Positions 1 to 7,777 are shown, counted from the first letter of the stretch. The stretch is DNA of 24,687 bases from JANLSE01 sp038214135 (GCA_038214135.1 JBBQSD010000095.1:1-24687); one strand, 5' to 3'. Made by a program: numbers and translations. Notes: generated by a model from the sequence alone, not told the origin.

Positions 1-1
1 C

Positions 2-124
2 GTGTGTGAGACCTTGACCACGATTGCCCGCGTCCTGGCCACGGGCTGCCGCATGAATACGCGCAAGGCCAAACCCAATACGTATCAATTGTTGCTGGCG
101 GTTGCCGAACATCTCTTACCTTAA
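2..124 (+). CDS. 3' end of an unidentified protein (5' truncated)
   Basis: One frame is open from the left edge of the window to a TAA at 122-124. It encodes 40 C-terminal residues ending LLLAVAEHLP; the other two forward frames stop within the first 15 bases. The tail is basic in the middle (RMNTRKAKPN) and ends in a short hydrophobic helix-like stretch. A perfect palindrome starts eight bases after the stop, as is usual for gene ends in this window. I do not recognise the family, and the body of the protein lies outside the window, so no function is proposed. Confidence 0.5.
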   Translation: MCETLTTIARVLATGCRMNTRKAKPNTYQLLLAVAEHLLP

Positions 125-131
125 TGCCTAT

Positions 132-153
132 GGGGCGGTTCGCGAACCGCCCC
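132..153. repeat. 22-bp perfect palindrome after a gene end
   Basis: The arms ggggcggttcg and cgaaccgcccc are exact reverse complements with no spacer. It lies 8 bases after the upstream stop codon and is followed by ctacg; the string cgcccctacg recurs at 168-177. There is no T-run, so it is more likely a REP-like intergenic palindrome or an RNA 3'-end stabiliser than a classical terminator. Confidence 0.75.
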
Positions 154-179
154 TACGATGAATCACGCCCCTACGGTTA

Positions 180-752
180 ATGATGGATCACCAACCGCAG
201 CGCAATCCAACGTCACTCATTGCGGCATTGATCGGCCTGTTTGGATTGTCCTGCGCGCTCGTCCTCTGGTTTGCCCCAACTGGCTTTATACCACATATGG
301 AATTGGCCCGTTCGACATGGGAAGCCCAACGGCTGCAGCACTATCAGATAACGGCGCGCTGGACGTATGGCTCGATCATCAATGGCCCGTGGACACTCGA
401 CATTCGTGATGAGCGGGTGCTTGGTGGAATGGATACACGTACAGGCCGACCATTAACGCGTTCGGAGCTACTGCTCGCACAACAGAATATGGTGGTCAGT
501 GTTCTGTTCAAGAACCTGGCCGATGAGATTCGCCCATCAATCGCCAACACTCCACGCACCATGCTGGCCCGCACCGTTGCAGTGCTCTCACCCGATATGC
601 GTGATCTGATCGACCGCTGTGCCCCACGATTGCCCAGTGTCGATTACCATCCAACCCTTGGCTACCCAATTGGCATCACCGCCCATGGATCACCCTGCTA
701 CCGTGCCAGCGAATGGACCGTGCTAGTGCTGGAACTGCATCCGCTGCCGTGA
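180..752 (+). CDS. membrane-anchored DUF6174-like protein
   Basis: This 190-residue protein has a hydrophobic segment at about residues 12-33 (LIAALIGLFGLSCALVLWFA) that would anchor it in the membrane, with the rest outside. The soluble part resembles the DUF6174 pattern: an early W...HYQITA segment, a strand-rich stretch with a variable 'dG-v' turn (RDERVLGG), a central VVSVLFKNLADEI helix, and a closing VDYHPTLGYPIGI, matching the family's 'yd...GyP..i' signature. The family has no known biochemical role. The start is uncertain: ATG codons sit at 180 and 183 with no clear ribosome-binding site. The family assignment is from pattern memory and is tentative; that it is a real gene is likely. 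Confidence 0.65.
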   Translation: MMDHQPQRNPTSLIAALIGLFGLSCALVLWFAPTGFIPHMELARSTWEAQRLQHYQITARWTYGSIINGPWTLDIRDERVLGGMDTRTGRPLTRSELLLAQQNMVVSVLFKNLADEIRPSIANTPRTMLARTVAVLSPDMRDLIDRCAPRLPSVDYHPTLGYPIGITAHGSPCYRASEWTVLVLELHPLP

Positions 753-959
753 GTAGTTCAGATCACAATGCCTCAACCGGAAGATGAAGCCACCATGAGT
801 CGAAGAAGCGAGTATGGCGATTGGTGCAGCGCTCTGGCTGTGGTGGCTACGCCCGCACTTCTTTGCCCGCTCGGATGGCCCATCCATCCGGCGTGGGCTG
901 ATCGTCCTGCTTAATCAGGTGCCCGCAATCTGTGGGAATGCCATGGCCTGTTCAAAACA

Positions 960-968
960 TGGTATATT
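960..968 (+). promoter_or_regulatory. possible extended -10 promoter element for the COG4280-like gene
   Basis: tggtatatt matches an extended -10 (TGN-TATATT) 46 bases before the ATG at 1015. No convincing -35 hexamer is visible. The extended -10 form is shared with clearer promoters in this window. Confidence 0.3.
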
Positions 969-1014
969 CGTAAAAGATAATTTCCGTATCTCCCAACGAT
1001 AAGAGGATGCGCAC

Positions 1015-1788
1015 ATGACAACAAGTGCAATCATTCTGGTTCTGGCAACATTTCTGGCATCAGCTGTCGAGGCTGTTGAGGCGCTGACGGTAGTTCTGGC
1101 AATGGGTGTCACACGTGGTTGGCGCTCACCACTGATCGGTGCCGCAGCCGCAACCCTGGCATTGGCGGTGATCATTGCGCTGTTCGGCCCAGCGCTCATG
1201 CTCATCCCGATTAACGTTTTGCGCGTGGTCGTTGGAACACTGCTACTAATCTTTGGCTTGCAGTGGCTGCGTAAGGCGATTCTGCGGGCAAGCGGCTTCA
1301 AGGCGCAGCGCAATGAAGCAGCCCTCTATGAGGCCGAAATCGAGGAGGCCCGTGCGGCGGAGAAGACGATTCGGGCCGGAATGGATTGGTATGCCTTCAC
1401 GCTATCATTCAAGGGTGTCTTTCTGGAAGGACTCGAAGTCGCTTTCATCGTGTTAACCTTCGGCACCAACCAGGGAAACATTCCCCTGGCCGCGCTGGGG
1501 GCTGGGCTAGCACTGGCATTGGTTGCCATCATCGGTGCCTTGGTGCATCGGCCACTGAGCAATGTACCAGAAAACACCATGAAATTTGCCGTCGGCCTGA
1601 TGCTGAGCACCTTTGGCATCTTCTGGAGCATTGAAGGCCTTGGCATCGAATGGCCGGGTGAGGATCTCGCTATTCTTGGCATCCTGGGCTTCCTGGCGCT
1701 GGTTTCATTTGGCTTTGTGGCACTACTACGACGCATGCACCAACAGCAGGTGCGAATGACGCATCCAGCCACAGTAACAGGAGAATAA
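1015..1788 (+). CDS. COG4280-like polytopic membrane protein with internal two-fold repeat
   Basis: This 257-residue, very hydrophobic protein has about six to seven membrane segments and a charged cytoplasm-like loop at about residues 95-122. Two halves repeat each other: residues 17-30 (AVEAVEALTVVLAM) and 136-149 (FLEGLEVAFIVLTF) each carry an E-x-x-E pair (E19/E22 and E138/E141) at the start of a helix, followed by similar Gly/Ala-rich helices. Acidic pairs in duplicated membrane halves recall FTR1 iron permeases and GDT1-type cation transporters, so cation transport is a reasonable inference but is not shown. I associate the protein with the uncharacterised COG4280 family. An AGAGGA ribosome-binding site lies seven bases before the ATG. 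It forms a tight unit with the next gene, two bases downstream. Confidence 0.75.
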   Translation: MTTSAIILVLATFLASAVEAVEALTVVLAMGVTRGWRSPLIGAAAATLALAVIIALFGPALMLIPINVLRVVVGTLLLIFGLQWLRKAILRASGFKAQRNEAALYEAEIEEARAAEKTIRAGMDWYAFTLSFKGVFLEGLEVAFIVLTFGTNQGNIPLAALGAGLALALVAIIGALVHRPLSNVPENTMKFAVGLMLSTFGIFWSIEGLGIEWPGEDLAILGILGFLALVSFGFVALLRRMHQQQVRMTHPATVTGE

Positions 1789-1790
1789 TC

Positions 1791-1994
1791 ATGCACTACC
1801 TGAAGAGCTTTCTGTTGTTCTGGTATGATTTCGTGGTTGGTGACGATTGGATGATTGCGGTGGGTGTGGTTGCTGCGCTGATCATTGCGGCGCTATTGGT
1901 TCAGCAAGGCATCCAGGCCTGGTGGCTCATGCCACTTGCTGTCATCGCCATGTTGGCCGCATCACTCTGGCGCGTGGCGCGTACCGCGCACTAG
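1791..1994 (+). CDS. small two-helix membrane protein, partner of the COG4280-like protein
   Basis: This 67-residue protein starts two bases after the upstream stop and has its own ribosome-binding site (AGGAG just inside the end of the preceding gene). The sequence is a short amphipathic N-terminus (YLKSFLLFWYDF), an acidic turn (VGDDW), then two membrane helices at about residues 22-39 and 43-60, ending in a basic tail (RVARTAH). Translational coupling suggests a small subunit or stabilising partner of the larger membrane protein. I do not recognise a named family. A palindrome/terminator follows 31 bases after the stop. Confidence 0.65.
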   Translation: MHYLKSFLLFWYDFVVGDDWMIAVGVVAALIIAALLVQQGIQAWWLMPLAVIAMLAASLWRVARTAH

Positions 1995-2024
1995 CGCAGG
2001 CTGCGTCACTTCATGACAAAGCAA

Positions 2025-2045
2025 AGACGCTCCAACGGAGCGTCT
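2025..2045. terminator. hairpin between convergent genes, best oriented for the pst operon
   Basis: Arms agacgctcc and ggagcgtct form a perfect 9-bp stem with loop aac. On the plus strand it is followed by ctaccatt (weak). On the minus strand the stem is followed by TTGCTTTGTC, a better terminator tail, and it lies 60 bases past the pst operon's last stop codon. It may serve both convergent transcripts. Confidence 0.6.
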
Positions 2046-2104
2046 CTACCATTGCGATTATTCTGACTCTGTACAGCCGCGATGCATCAGAGCTCTGCTG
2101 ACTC

Positions 2105-2968
2105 CTAGCCAAACCGACCGCTGATATAATCTTCGGTGCGCTTATCGGATGGATGGGTAAAGAGCTTTTCCGTGCGCTCAAACTCGATCAGCTGCCCTGC
2201 ACGGGTTGCTGAATCCATGAGCAGGAATGCTGTTTTGTCGGAAACCCGCGCTGCCTGCTGCATGCTATGGGTCACGATCACAATCGTGTATTCGTTACGC
2301 AGCTCGTGGATCAGATCCTCAACCTTTAGTGTCGCAACAGGATCGAGTGCAGAGCATGGCTCATCCATAAGAATCACCTCAGGGTCGACAGCAATCGCCC
2401 GTGCGATACACAGTCGTTGCTGCTGGCCACCTGAAAGTGCAGCGCCAGATGCCTTATGAATGCGATCCTTGACCTCATCCCATAGTACGGCCTGGCGCAA
2501 TGCCTTTTCGACCTTCTCATCGAGCACTCTTTTATCGCGCTCGCCATGGACCCGTAGACCATAGGCGACATTCTCGTAGATCGATTTGACGAATGGGTTC
2601 GGGCGCTGGAAGACCATGCCAACCCGCTGGCGCAGCTTAACAGGATCGAGTCCGCCACCATACACATTCTCGCCATCGATCAACAACTGGCCTTCACCCC
2701 GTGTGCCTGGTGTTCGATCATGCATACGATTCATGGCGCGCAAGAGCGTGCTCTTGCCACATCCCGAAGGGCCGATCAGCGCTGTCACCTGGTTCTGGGC
2801 GATCTTCATCGTCACACTACGCAGCGCCTGGAATTTACCATAGAAGAAATTGAAATCAATCGCTTCAATTTTTGTCGTCTGTGTTTGTGTGGCAACATTG
2901 CCAACCGAACGAGCATGTGCGGCGGCTGTCGCACCAAAACTACCGACCGACTGGATTTGTTGTTCCAT
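2105..2968 (-). CDS. pstB: phosphate ABC transporter ATP-binding protein PstB (second copy)
   Basis: This cytoplasmic ATPase subunit of the PstSCAB phosphate importer has 287 residues. It carries Walker A GPSGCGKST, signature LSGGQQQR, Walker B VILMDEPCSALDP, the switch-histidine segment IVIVTHSMQQAAR, and the typical PstB ending RTEDYISGRFG. It keeps the canonical Q-loop region QRPNPFVKSIYENVAYGLR. The N-terminus has an unusual extension of about 30 residues rich in Ala, Gln and Thr before the conserved core starts at about residue 33. The start is supported by GAGGAG four bases before the ATG. It is the last gene of the operon, eleven bases after the first pstB. The pairing of two PstB proteins suggests alternative or heterodimeric ATPase subunits. 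Confidence 0.95.
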   Translation of the reverse strand: MEQQIQSVGSFGATAAAHARSVGNVATQTQTTKIEAIDFNFFYGKFQALRSVTMKIAQNQVTALIGPSGCGKSTLLRAMNRMHDRTPGTRGEGQLLIDGENVYGGGLDPVKLRQRVGMVFQRPNPFVKSIYENVAYGLRVHGERDKRVLDEKVEKALRQAVLWDEVKDRIHKASGAALSGGQQQRLCIARAIAVDPEVILMDEPCSALDPVATLKVEDLIHELRNEYTIVIVTHSMQQAARVSDKTAFLLMDSATRAGQLIEFERTEKLFTHPSDKRTEDYISGRFG

Positions 2969-2979
2969 GATGCTCCTCT

Positions 2980-3789
2980 TTAGCCGACCCGGCCGCTGAT
3001 ATAATCTTCGGTGCGGGAGTCCTGCGGATTCGTGAAGACATCACGCGTCGCCTGGTACTCGACCAATACACCCTGCGGACCATCCTCATTCCGATCAACC
3101 ATAAAAACAGCGGTCTTATCGGAAATCCGCGCAGCCTGCTGCATGTTATGGGTTACTATTATAATCGTGTATTGGCGGCGCAGATCAACCATCAGTTCCT
3201 CGATCTTGAGTGTTGAGATCGGGTCAAGCGCTGAACAGGGTTCGTCAAACAGAATAACATCCGGTGCAATCGCTATTGTCCGTGCAATACTGAGGCGCTG
3301 TTGCTGGCCGCCCGAAAGAGCAGAACCAGCATCGGTCAGTTTATCCTTGACTTCATCCCACAGCACAGCTGCACGCAAGCTCTGTTCAACGCGTTCTGCC
3401 AGACGCTTTTTATCATTCATGCCACCAAGCCGCAAACCGACTGCCACATTCTCAAAGATCGAGCGTGTTCGTAGGGCAATCGGCTGCTGGAACACCATCC
3501 CAATCTTGCGGCGCACGAGTGTTGGGTCGATAGCTGGATCATAGATATTTTCGTCGCCAAGCCGAACCTCACCCTCAGCGCGGGCATTCAGCACCGTCTC
3601 GTGCATACGATTAAGGCAGCGCAACACGGTGCTCTTGCCACAACCAGATGGCCCGATGATCGCAGTAATCTTGAGCGGATCAATAACCAGATCGACAGCC
3701 TTGACCGCTTGGCGTTTGCCATAGAACGGCTTGAGCTGATTGATTGTCATCGCAGGTGCGCCATTCGGCGCGGAAGCAGTTGCAGTCAT
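2980..3789 (-). CDS. pstB: phosphate ABC transporter ATP-binding protein PstB (first copy)
   Basis: This ATPase subunit of the phosphate importer has about 269 residues from the chosen start. All nucleotide-binding motifs are present: GPSGCGKST, LSGGQQQR, VILFDEPCSALDP, IIIVTHNMQQAAR, and a C-terminus RTEDYISGRVG nearly identical to the next gene's. The Q-loop neighbourhood differs: QQPIALRTRSIFENVAVGLR replaces the usual QKPNPFPKSIYENV pattern, and this segment faces the membrane subunits. The start ATG at 3789 is preferred because GGAG lies five bases upstream; an in-frame TTG at 3804 would overlap the pstA stop but lacks a separate ribosome-binding site. Confidence 0.94.
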   Translation of the reverse strand: MTATASAPNGAPAMTINQLKPFYGKRQAVKAVDLVIDPLKITAIIGPSGCGKSTVLRCLNRMHETVLNARAEGEVRLGDENIYDPAIDPTLVRRKIGMVFQQPIALRTRSIFENVAVGLRLGGMNDKKRLAERVEQSLRAAVLWDEVKDKLTDAGSALSGGQQQRLSIARTIAIAPDVILFDEPCSALDPISTLKIEELMVDLRRQYTIIIVTHNMQQAARISDKTAVFMVDRNEDGPQGVLVEYQATRDVFTNPQDSRTEDYISGRVG

Positions 3790-3800
3790 AGATACTCCGG

Positions 3801-4838
3801 TCAACGTCCGCTCAGGCGATTGCGCGTGGCCAAACGCACAGCAATATTGACAACCAGCACAAGCATCATCAAAATAAATGCCGATCCCCAGGCTTGCGTA
3901 TTCTCACCAGGGAAGGGCGATTCGGTATAGCGATAGGTGATCAGCGGTAAGGCCGCAATTGGCTGGAGTAGATTGAAGCTGATCACATTACTGCCAAGCA
4001 CGGTCAGAATGAGCGGAGCCGTTTCACCAGCGCCACGGGCAAACGCCAGCATAACGCCGGTCACAATTCCCGAAATGGCCGCCGGAATAACCACCGTGAA
4101 GGTCGAATACCAGGTTGGTGCGCCCATCGCAAGTGCGGCTTCACGGGTACTTTCCGGCACCAGCTTGAGCACTTCCTCGGTTGTTCGAGTAATCGTCGGC
4201 ACCATCAGAAACGTCAGTGCGATAGCGCCAGCCACACCAGAAAACTCTCTGAAAGGAACCACAATCAGAATATAGGCGGTCACACCAACAATGATCGATG
4301 GCGCGCCACTCAACAGATCGGTGCAGAAGCGCACAACCGTCGCAATCGTGTTCGAGGGATATTCCGCCAGAAAGACAGCCGCCAAAATACCGATTGGCAG
4401 CGAGAACAACAGTGCCGCACCAGTTATCAATAACGTACCGATGATCGCATGTAGAACGCCGCCCTGAGCCTTGGCAGATAGAGCTTCGCCCTTCTGGGTT
4501 CCATCAACCGGAGTAACACCTGTTGCACCACCAAGATCGATCCCGGCAAATGGATCAGGCGTGGCATTTGGGTCAACAGGTACTGCTGGATCAGGAGTTG
4601 GTAGTGTCACAGCATTGCTTGGGAGCGAGAATCCACCATCACTCATGGCGGGTGGCTCATAGGTTTTGGTAAAGAAATCGATGCTCATGGCACCGCCACC
4701 AATGACCGTCACATAACCAATAATTAACACCAGCGGAACAATTGCAATCAGTGTGGCCACAATCGTCAGGCCACGCATGATATAGTCCACAATTTTGCGC
4801 TGGCCATAGTTGGCAGGAGCGCTCGAAAGGATACTCAT
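3801..4838 (-). CDS. pstA: phosphate ABC transporter permease PstA
   Basis: This membrane permease subunit pairs with PstC to form the phosphate channel. It has 345 residues with six predicted membrane helices. The conserved permease core includes the EAA-type segment ESTREAALAMGAPTWYSTFTV around residue 235 and the PstA-like FARGAGETAPLILTV. Between helix 1 (about 25-47) and helix 2 (about 127-145) lies a Pro/Asp/Gly-rich insert (about residues 60-125, including TPDPAVPVDPNATPDP) much longer than in typical PstA proteins, facing outside by topology. AAGGAGG stands six bases before the ATG, and the start overlaps the pstC stop by four bases (ATGA), implying translational coupling. Confidence 0.94.
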   Translation of the reverse strand: MSILSSAPANYGQRKIVDYIMRGLTIVATLIAIVPLVLIIGYVTVIGGGAMSIDFFTKTYEPPAMSDGGFSLPSNAVTLPTPDPAVPVDPNATPDPFAGIDLGGATGVTPVDGTQKGEALSAKAQGGVLHAIIGTLLITGAALLFSLPIGILAAVFLAEYPSNTIATVVRFCTDLLSGAPSIIVGVTAYILIVVPFREFSGVAGAIALTFLMVPTITRTTEEVLKLVPESTREAALAMGAPTWYSTFTVVIPAAISGIVTGVMLAFARGAGETAPLILTVLGSNVISFNLLQPIAALPLITYRYTESPFPGENTQAWGSAFILMMLVLVVNIAVRLATRNRLSGR

Positions 4839-5830
4839 GAACGGCCTCCTTGCGCTGCGCCGCGGTTCACATACCAGATCAACAATCGCGCAATCAGGTT
4901 CAGTGCGAATGTAATGGCAAACAGAACGAGTGCAATCGAAACAAGCGCACTCTGATGCAGCGGGCCATTCACATTTGTCAACTCATTGGCAATCAGGGAA
5001 GCTGCGGTGACGCCAGGAGCAAATAGTGAATCCTCAATCCGGGTGCTATTGCCAATCAGCATTGTAGCGGCTATCGTCTCACCAAGCGCACGGCCCAAGC
5101 CAAGCATAATGCCACCGATAATGCCAGCGCGAGAATATGGTATCACTGCCTGCCAGATGACTTCCCAGCGGGTTGCACCCATAGCCAGGAGCACTTCACG
5201 CTGTGTATTTGGCACTAGGCTTAATACATCGCGCGTAATTGCCGCAATTGTTGGCAAAATCATGATCGCCAACACACAACCTGCAACGATGATACCACGG
5301 CCTGTCGCAACCGGACCAGCCAACCAGGGAATGCTCTCGCCAAGTGTATCCGAGATCGGTGTGGCAATATAGGTCGTAAAAAAAGGCACAAAGACAATCA
5401 CGCCCCACACACCGAAAATAACACTGGGGATGGCTGCCAGCAGTTCTACCATAAAGGAGAGCGGGGTCCGCAACTGAACCGGGCAGAGTTCCGCAAGGAA
5501 GATACCAATTCCGACTGCAATCGGAGCTGCCAACACAACCGCAATCCCTGCCGAAAATAGCGTACCACGAATAGCAGGCCAGGCTCCAAATGATGCTGGA
5601 GCAATATCTGTATCGATCGGACTCCAGTCAGTTCCGAGCAAAAAACCCCAGCCGAACTTCTCGCGGGCCAGAGCCGAGTCGTTAAAAATAACAACGCCAA
5701 TAGCTACCACCAGGCCGATTACGATAAGGGCAAAAAAGAGCGTAATCCCCCAAAAGATTGCATCGCCGTGCTGCGTTCGGCGTTCGAACCGCTCCCACAG
5801 CCCCTCACGAGTTGTCTGTGCCGGTGCCAT
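4835..5830 (-). CDS. pstC: phosphate ABC transporter permease PstC
   Basis: This is the membrane permease subunit of the phosphate importer, with 331 residues from the chosen start. It shows six membrane helices, the permease coupling segment NTQREVLLAMGATRWEVIWQ, and the PstC-like GLGRALGETIAATMLIGNS. The cytoplasmic N-terminus (REGLWERFERRTQHGDAIFWG) is typical. I chose the ATG at 5830 because AGGGAG lies six bases upstream. An in-frame GTG at 5881 would add 17 residues, but they are not PstC-like and fall inside the intergenic hairpin. It overlaps pstA by four bases. Confidence 0.94.
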   Translation of the reverse strand: MAPAQTTREGLWERFERRTQHGDAIFWGITLFFALIVIGLVVAIGVVIFNDSALAREKFGWGFLLGTDWSPIDTDIAPASFGAWPAIRGTLFSAGIAVVLAAPIAVGIGIFLAELCPVQLRTPLSFMVELLAAIPSVIFGVWGVIVFVPFFTTYIATPISDTLGESIPWLAGPVATGRGIIVAGCVLAIMILPTIAAITRDVLSLVPNTQREVLLAMGATRWEVIWQAVIPYSRAGIIGGIMLGLGRALGETIAATMLIGNSTRIEDSLFAPGVTAASLIANELTNVNGPLHQSALVSIALVLFAITFALNLIARLLIWYVNRGAAQGGRS

Positions 5831-5861
5831 ACGATACTCCCTGTCCGAAACCGCGAGCCGA

Positions 5862-5895
5862 GAGCCGGGGCTTGACAGCACCCAACCCCCGGCTC
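5862..5895 (-). promoter_or_regulatory. intercistronic hairpin between pstS and pstC
   Basis: Arms gagccgggg (5862-5870) and ccccggctc (5887-5895) form a perfect 9-bp GC-rich stem with a 16-base loop, in the 79-base gap between pstS and pstC. There is no T-run. Such hairpins commonly protect the pstS message from 3' decay, giving more binding protein than transporter. That role is inferred here. Confidence 0.6.
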
Positions 5896-5909
5896 ACCAA
5901 TAGTGTATT

Positions 5910-7004
5910 TTACTTCACTGGGCCGTCGAAAGCCTTCTCGCCATTGACGACGATCTTGCGGAGTTGCTCAATCGACTTCTTGCGAACTGCGTCTGGCAGT
6001 GGCGAATAGCCGAGCCGTAATGCTCCACCCTGGCCCTCAGTCAAACCCCAATAGATGAAGTCGGTCAGTGCCTGAGCCTTCCCCAAATCCGTATAGGTCT
6101 GCTGATGCACCAGGATGTAGGTGAAGGCCGAAATTGGGTAGCTCTTGGCACCCTTGGCATTGGTGATCGAGACGCGCAGGTCAACTGGAAGTTCGACACC
6201 AGCTGCGGCGGCTGAAACATTCTCGAGTGTTGGCGCAACAAAGTTGCCAGCAGGATTCTTGACGAGTGGAACCGGCAGTTTGTTGGCAAGTGCATAGACC
6301 AGCTCAACATAGCCGATCGCGCCATCGGTTCGCAGCACCGAGCTTGTCACACCGGCATTGCCTGGAGCGCCAATACCAACTGGCCAGCGAACAGTCGTGC
6401 CTGAGCCAATATTGGTCTTCCAATCAGTGCTGACCTTCGCCAGGTAATCTGTCCAGATTGATGTCGTACCTGAGCCATCCGAGCGATACACAACCGTAAT
6501 CTTGCGCTTTGGTAGTGTTACGCCAGGGTTATCGGCAGCAAGTGCGCTATCATTCCAGTTGGTGATCTTGCCAAGGTAGATAGCTGACAGTGTTTCTGGC
6601 GAGAAGCGCAGTTGGGCCGTCACTCCGCCAAGGTTGTAGGTTGGCACAACCGCACCCAACACCGTTGGCACATGCAGTGTGTCAGGAGCTTCAGCCTTGA
6701 TTCGGGCATCTGAAACAACTGAGTCAGTACCACCGAAATCGGTCAGGTAACGAACGAAATCGGTGATGCCCTGGCCGCTACCAACGCCCTGGTAGCTGAT
6801 GACGACGCCAGGATTGACATTCTTGTAGACGGCGATCCATGTCTGGTATAGTGGGTTGGGGAAGGTTGCGCCAGAACCCTTCAGGTTTGCGGTCACTTTG
6901 CGTGGCTCCCAGGACTGTGCGTTGACTGGTGAAACCAGCAACAACAACGCGAGCAGGCCCGAGATCGCCGCTACGATTGAGCGTGAGGTCAGTTTGCGAA
7001 ACAT
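5910..7004 (-). CDS. pstS: phosphate-binding protein PstS
   Basis: This exported phosphate-binding protein hands phosphate to PstCA. It has 364 residues with a classic signal peptide (basic MFRKLTSRS, hydrophobic core LLALLLLV, likely cut after VNA). Phosphate-site motifs of the family are clear: GSGATFP, GVGSGQGITDF, FGGTDSVV, and YRSDGSGTTSIW. The C-terminus keeps the FIYWGLTEGQ motif. I start at the ATG at 7004 because AAGGAG lies ten bases upstream; the alternative ATG at 7013 leaves only one base between it and the same site. There is no lipobox Cys, so release or wall retention rather than lipid anchoring is expected. It is the first gene of the operon, as usual for Pst systems. Confidence 0.95.
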   Translation of the reverse strand: MFRKLTSRSIVAAISGLLALLLLVSPVNAQSWEPRKVTANLKGSGATFPNPLYQTWIAVYKNVNPGVVISYQGVGSGQGITDFVRYLTDFGGTDSVVSDARIKAEAPDTLHVPTVLGAVVPTYNLGGVTAQLRFSPETLSAIYLGKITNWNDSALAADNPGVTLPKRKITVVYRSDGSGTTSIWTDYLAKVSTDWKTNIGSGTTVRWPVGIGAPGNAGVTSSVLRTDGAIGYVELVYALANKLPVPLVKNPAGNFVAPTLENVSAAAAGVELPVDLRVSITNAKGAKSYPISAFTYILVHQQTYTDLGKAQALTDFIYWGLTEGQGGALRLGYSPLPDAVRKKSIEQLRKIVVNGEKAFDGPVK

Positions 7005-7043
7005 GTGCTGCATACTCCTTATCAGAGACGAACATTCCAGAAC

Positions 7044-7072
7044 ATAATCGCTTTACGTAGCTTGCAGAGCAA
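7044..7072 (-). promoter_or_regulatory. possible pst operon promoter
   Basis: On the minus strand TTGCTC and GATTAT are separated by 17 bases, ending 40 bases before the pstS start. Both hexamers are weak matches, as expected for an activator-dependent promoter. I could not identify a convincing Pho box. Confidence 0.25.
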
Positions 7073-7244
7073 TGCATTTGTAATGCTGGCACCGGTAGGC
7101 ACCCAACACAACAATACACATTTCCTACTGCCAGCAGCGGCATCGCATGATTATTCCCTCTGGTATGATCGTAGAGTAGCCGAGCTAGATTAAGGGTTAT
7201 AGGGAGTTTTTGTTAAATACTCTTTAAGAGAATCGAGTTTGAGA

Positions 7245-7330
7245 GAACCGAAAACCGAAAACCAAGAACCGATCCACAGCTACCGCAAAGCAGTACTTTA
7301 TCCGCAGGTTAACGCAGATTTCGCAGATTA
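7245..7330. repeat. intergenic repeat composite (AACC-rich plus CGCAGATT units)
   Basis: The 337-base gap between pstS and apaG (7014-7350) contains no gene I can support. Its apaG-proximal part holds gaaccgaaaaccgaaaacc-type repeats (7245-7270) and three 9-base units, cgcaggtta, cgcagattt and cgcagatta (7303-7330). The same two components recur in the gap upstream of the deacetylase gene (20195-20256) in the opposite order. Confidence 0.5.
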
Positions 7331-7350
7331 TATATCCCAACATCTGCCGA

Positions 7351-7743
7351 TTATGGCAGTGGCGCTTCCAGAAAGAAGTGCGGGATGGCAACATCAAACA
7401 ATGAGTCGTCCATGCGAATAAACCGATAGGAACCCTCCATCGAGCCACTGCGCGATTTGAGGATGCAAAAACTATGGTACTCATGCACATGCCCAGCAAC
7501 AAACACTGGCTGTTCGCCAACAACCCCTTCACCGATCACCTCACGATCCTCATCGGCAGAATCGTGGATCAGCCATTGACGTGAAAGCAGCTGGATCTTA
7601 CGATGGCTGGTATTCTCAATCCGCACAAAATAGGCGAACACATAATGCTGGCGCTCGGGATGTGATTGTTCCGCCAGATACATTGGCCGAACTGATACAC
7701 GTACGCCCTCAGTTTCCGCACTATAGATCGATCTCCGAACCAT
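7351..7743 (-). CDS. apaG: ApaG-family protein
   Basis: This 130-residue single-domain protein has the size and pattern of ApaG, a fibronectin-III-like fold protein linked in enterobacteria to Co/Mg resistance and diadenosine tetraphosphate metabolism; its molecular role is not settled. Family hallmarks are visible: VRPMYLAEQSHPERQHYVFAY near the N-terminus, RIENTSHRKIQLLSRQW, GEGVVGEQPVF, the HEYHSFCILKSRSGSMEGSY segment and a closing FDVAIPHFFL. The start at 7743 is preferred to one 45 bases upstream because GGAGGG lies six bases before this ATG. It stands alone, divergent from the esterase unit. Confidence 0.93.
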   Translation of the reverse strand: MVRRSIYSAETEGVRVSVRPMYLAEQSHPERQHYVFAYFVRIENTSHRKIQLLSRQWLIHDSADEDREVIGEGVVGEQPVFVAGHVHEYHSFCILKSRSGSMEGSYRFIRMDDSLFDVAIPHFFLEAPLP

Positions 7744-7777
7744 AGAGGTCCCTCCAGACGCATCCCTGATACACTGA

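Noticed and set aside
768..1002. Short overlapping open frames at 768-913 and 814-1002 encoding hydrophobic peptides
   Set aside because: Neither has a ribosome-binding site, both overlap each other, and the second runs into the promoter and leader of the COG4280-like gene. Possibly a decayed gene remnant, but not supportable.
5831..5881. Upstream GTG start for pstC
   Set aside because: The extra 17 residues fall in the pstS-pstC hairpin; the ATG at 5830 has a strong ribosome-binding site and a normal PstC N-terminus.
6778..7143. 121-codon minus-strand frame with an AGAGGG upstream, and a possible 7-codon leader peptide starting at 7148
   Set aside because: The long frame overlaps pstS, whose own motifs are unambiguous. 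The short leader has no distinctive codon run or attenuator nearby.
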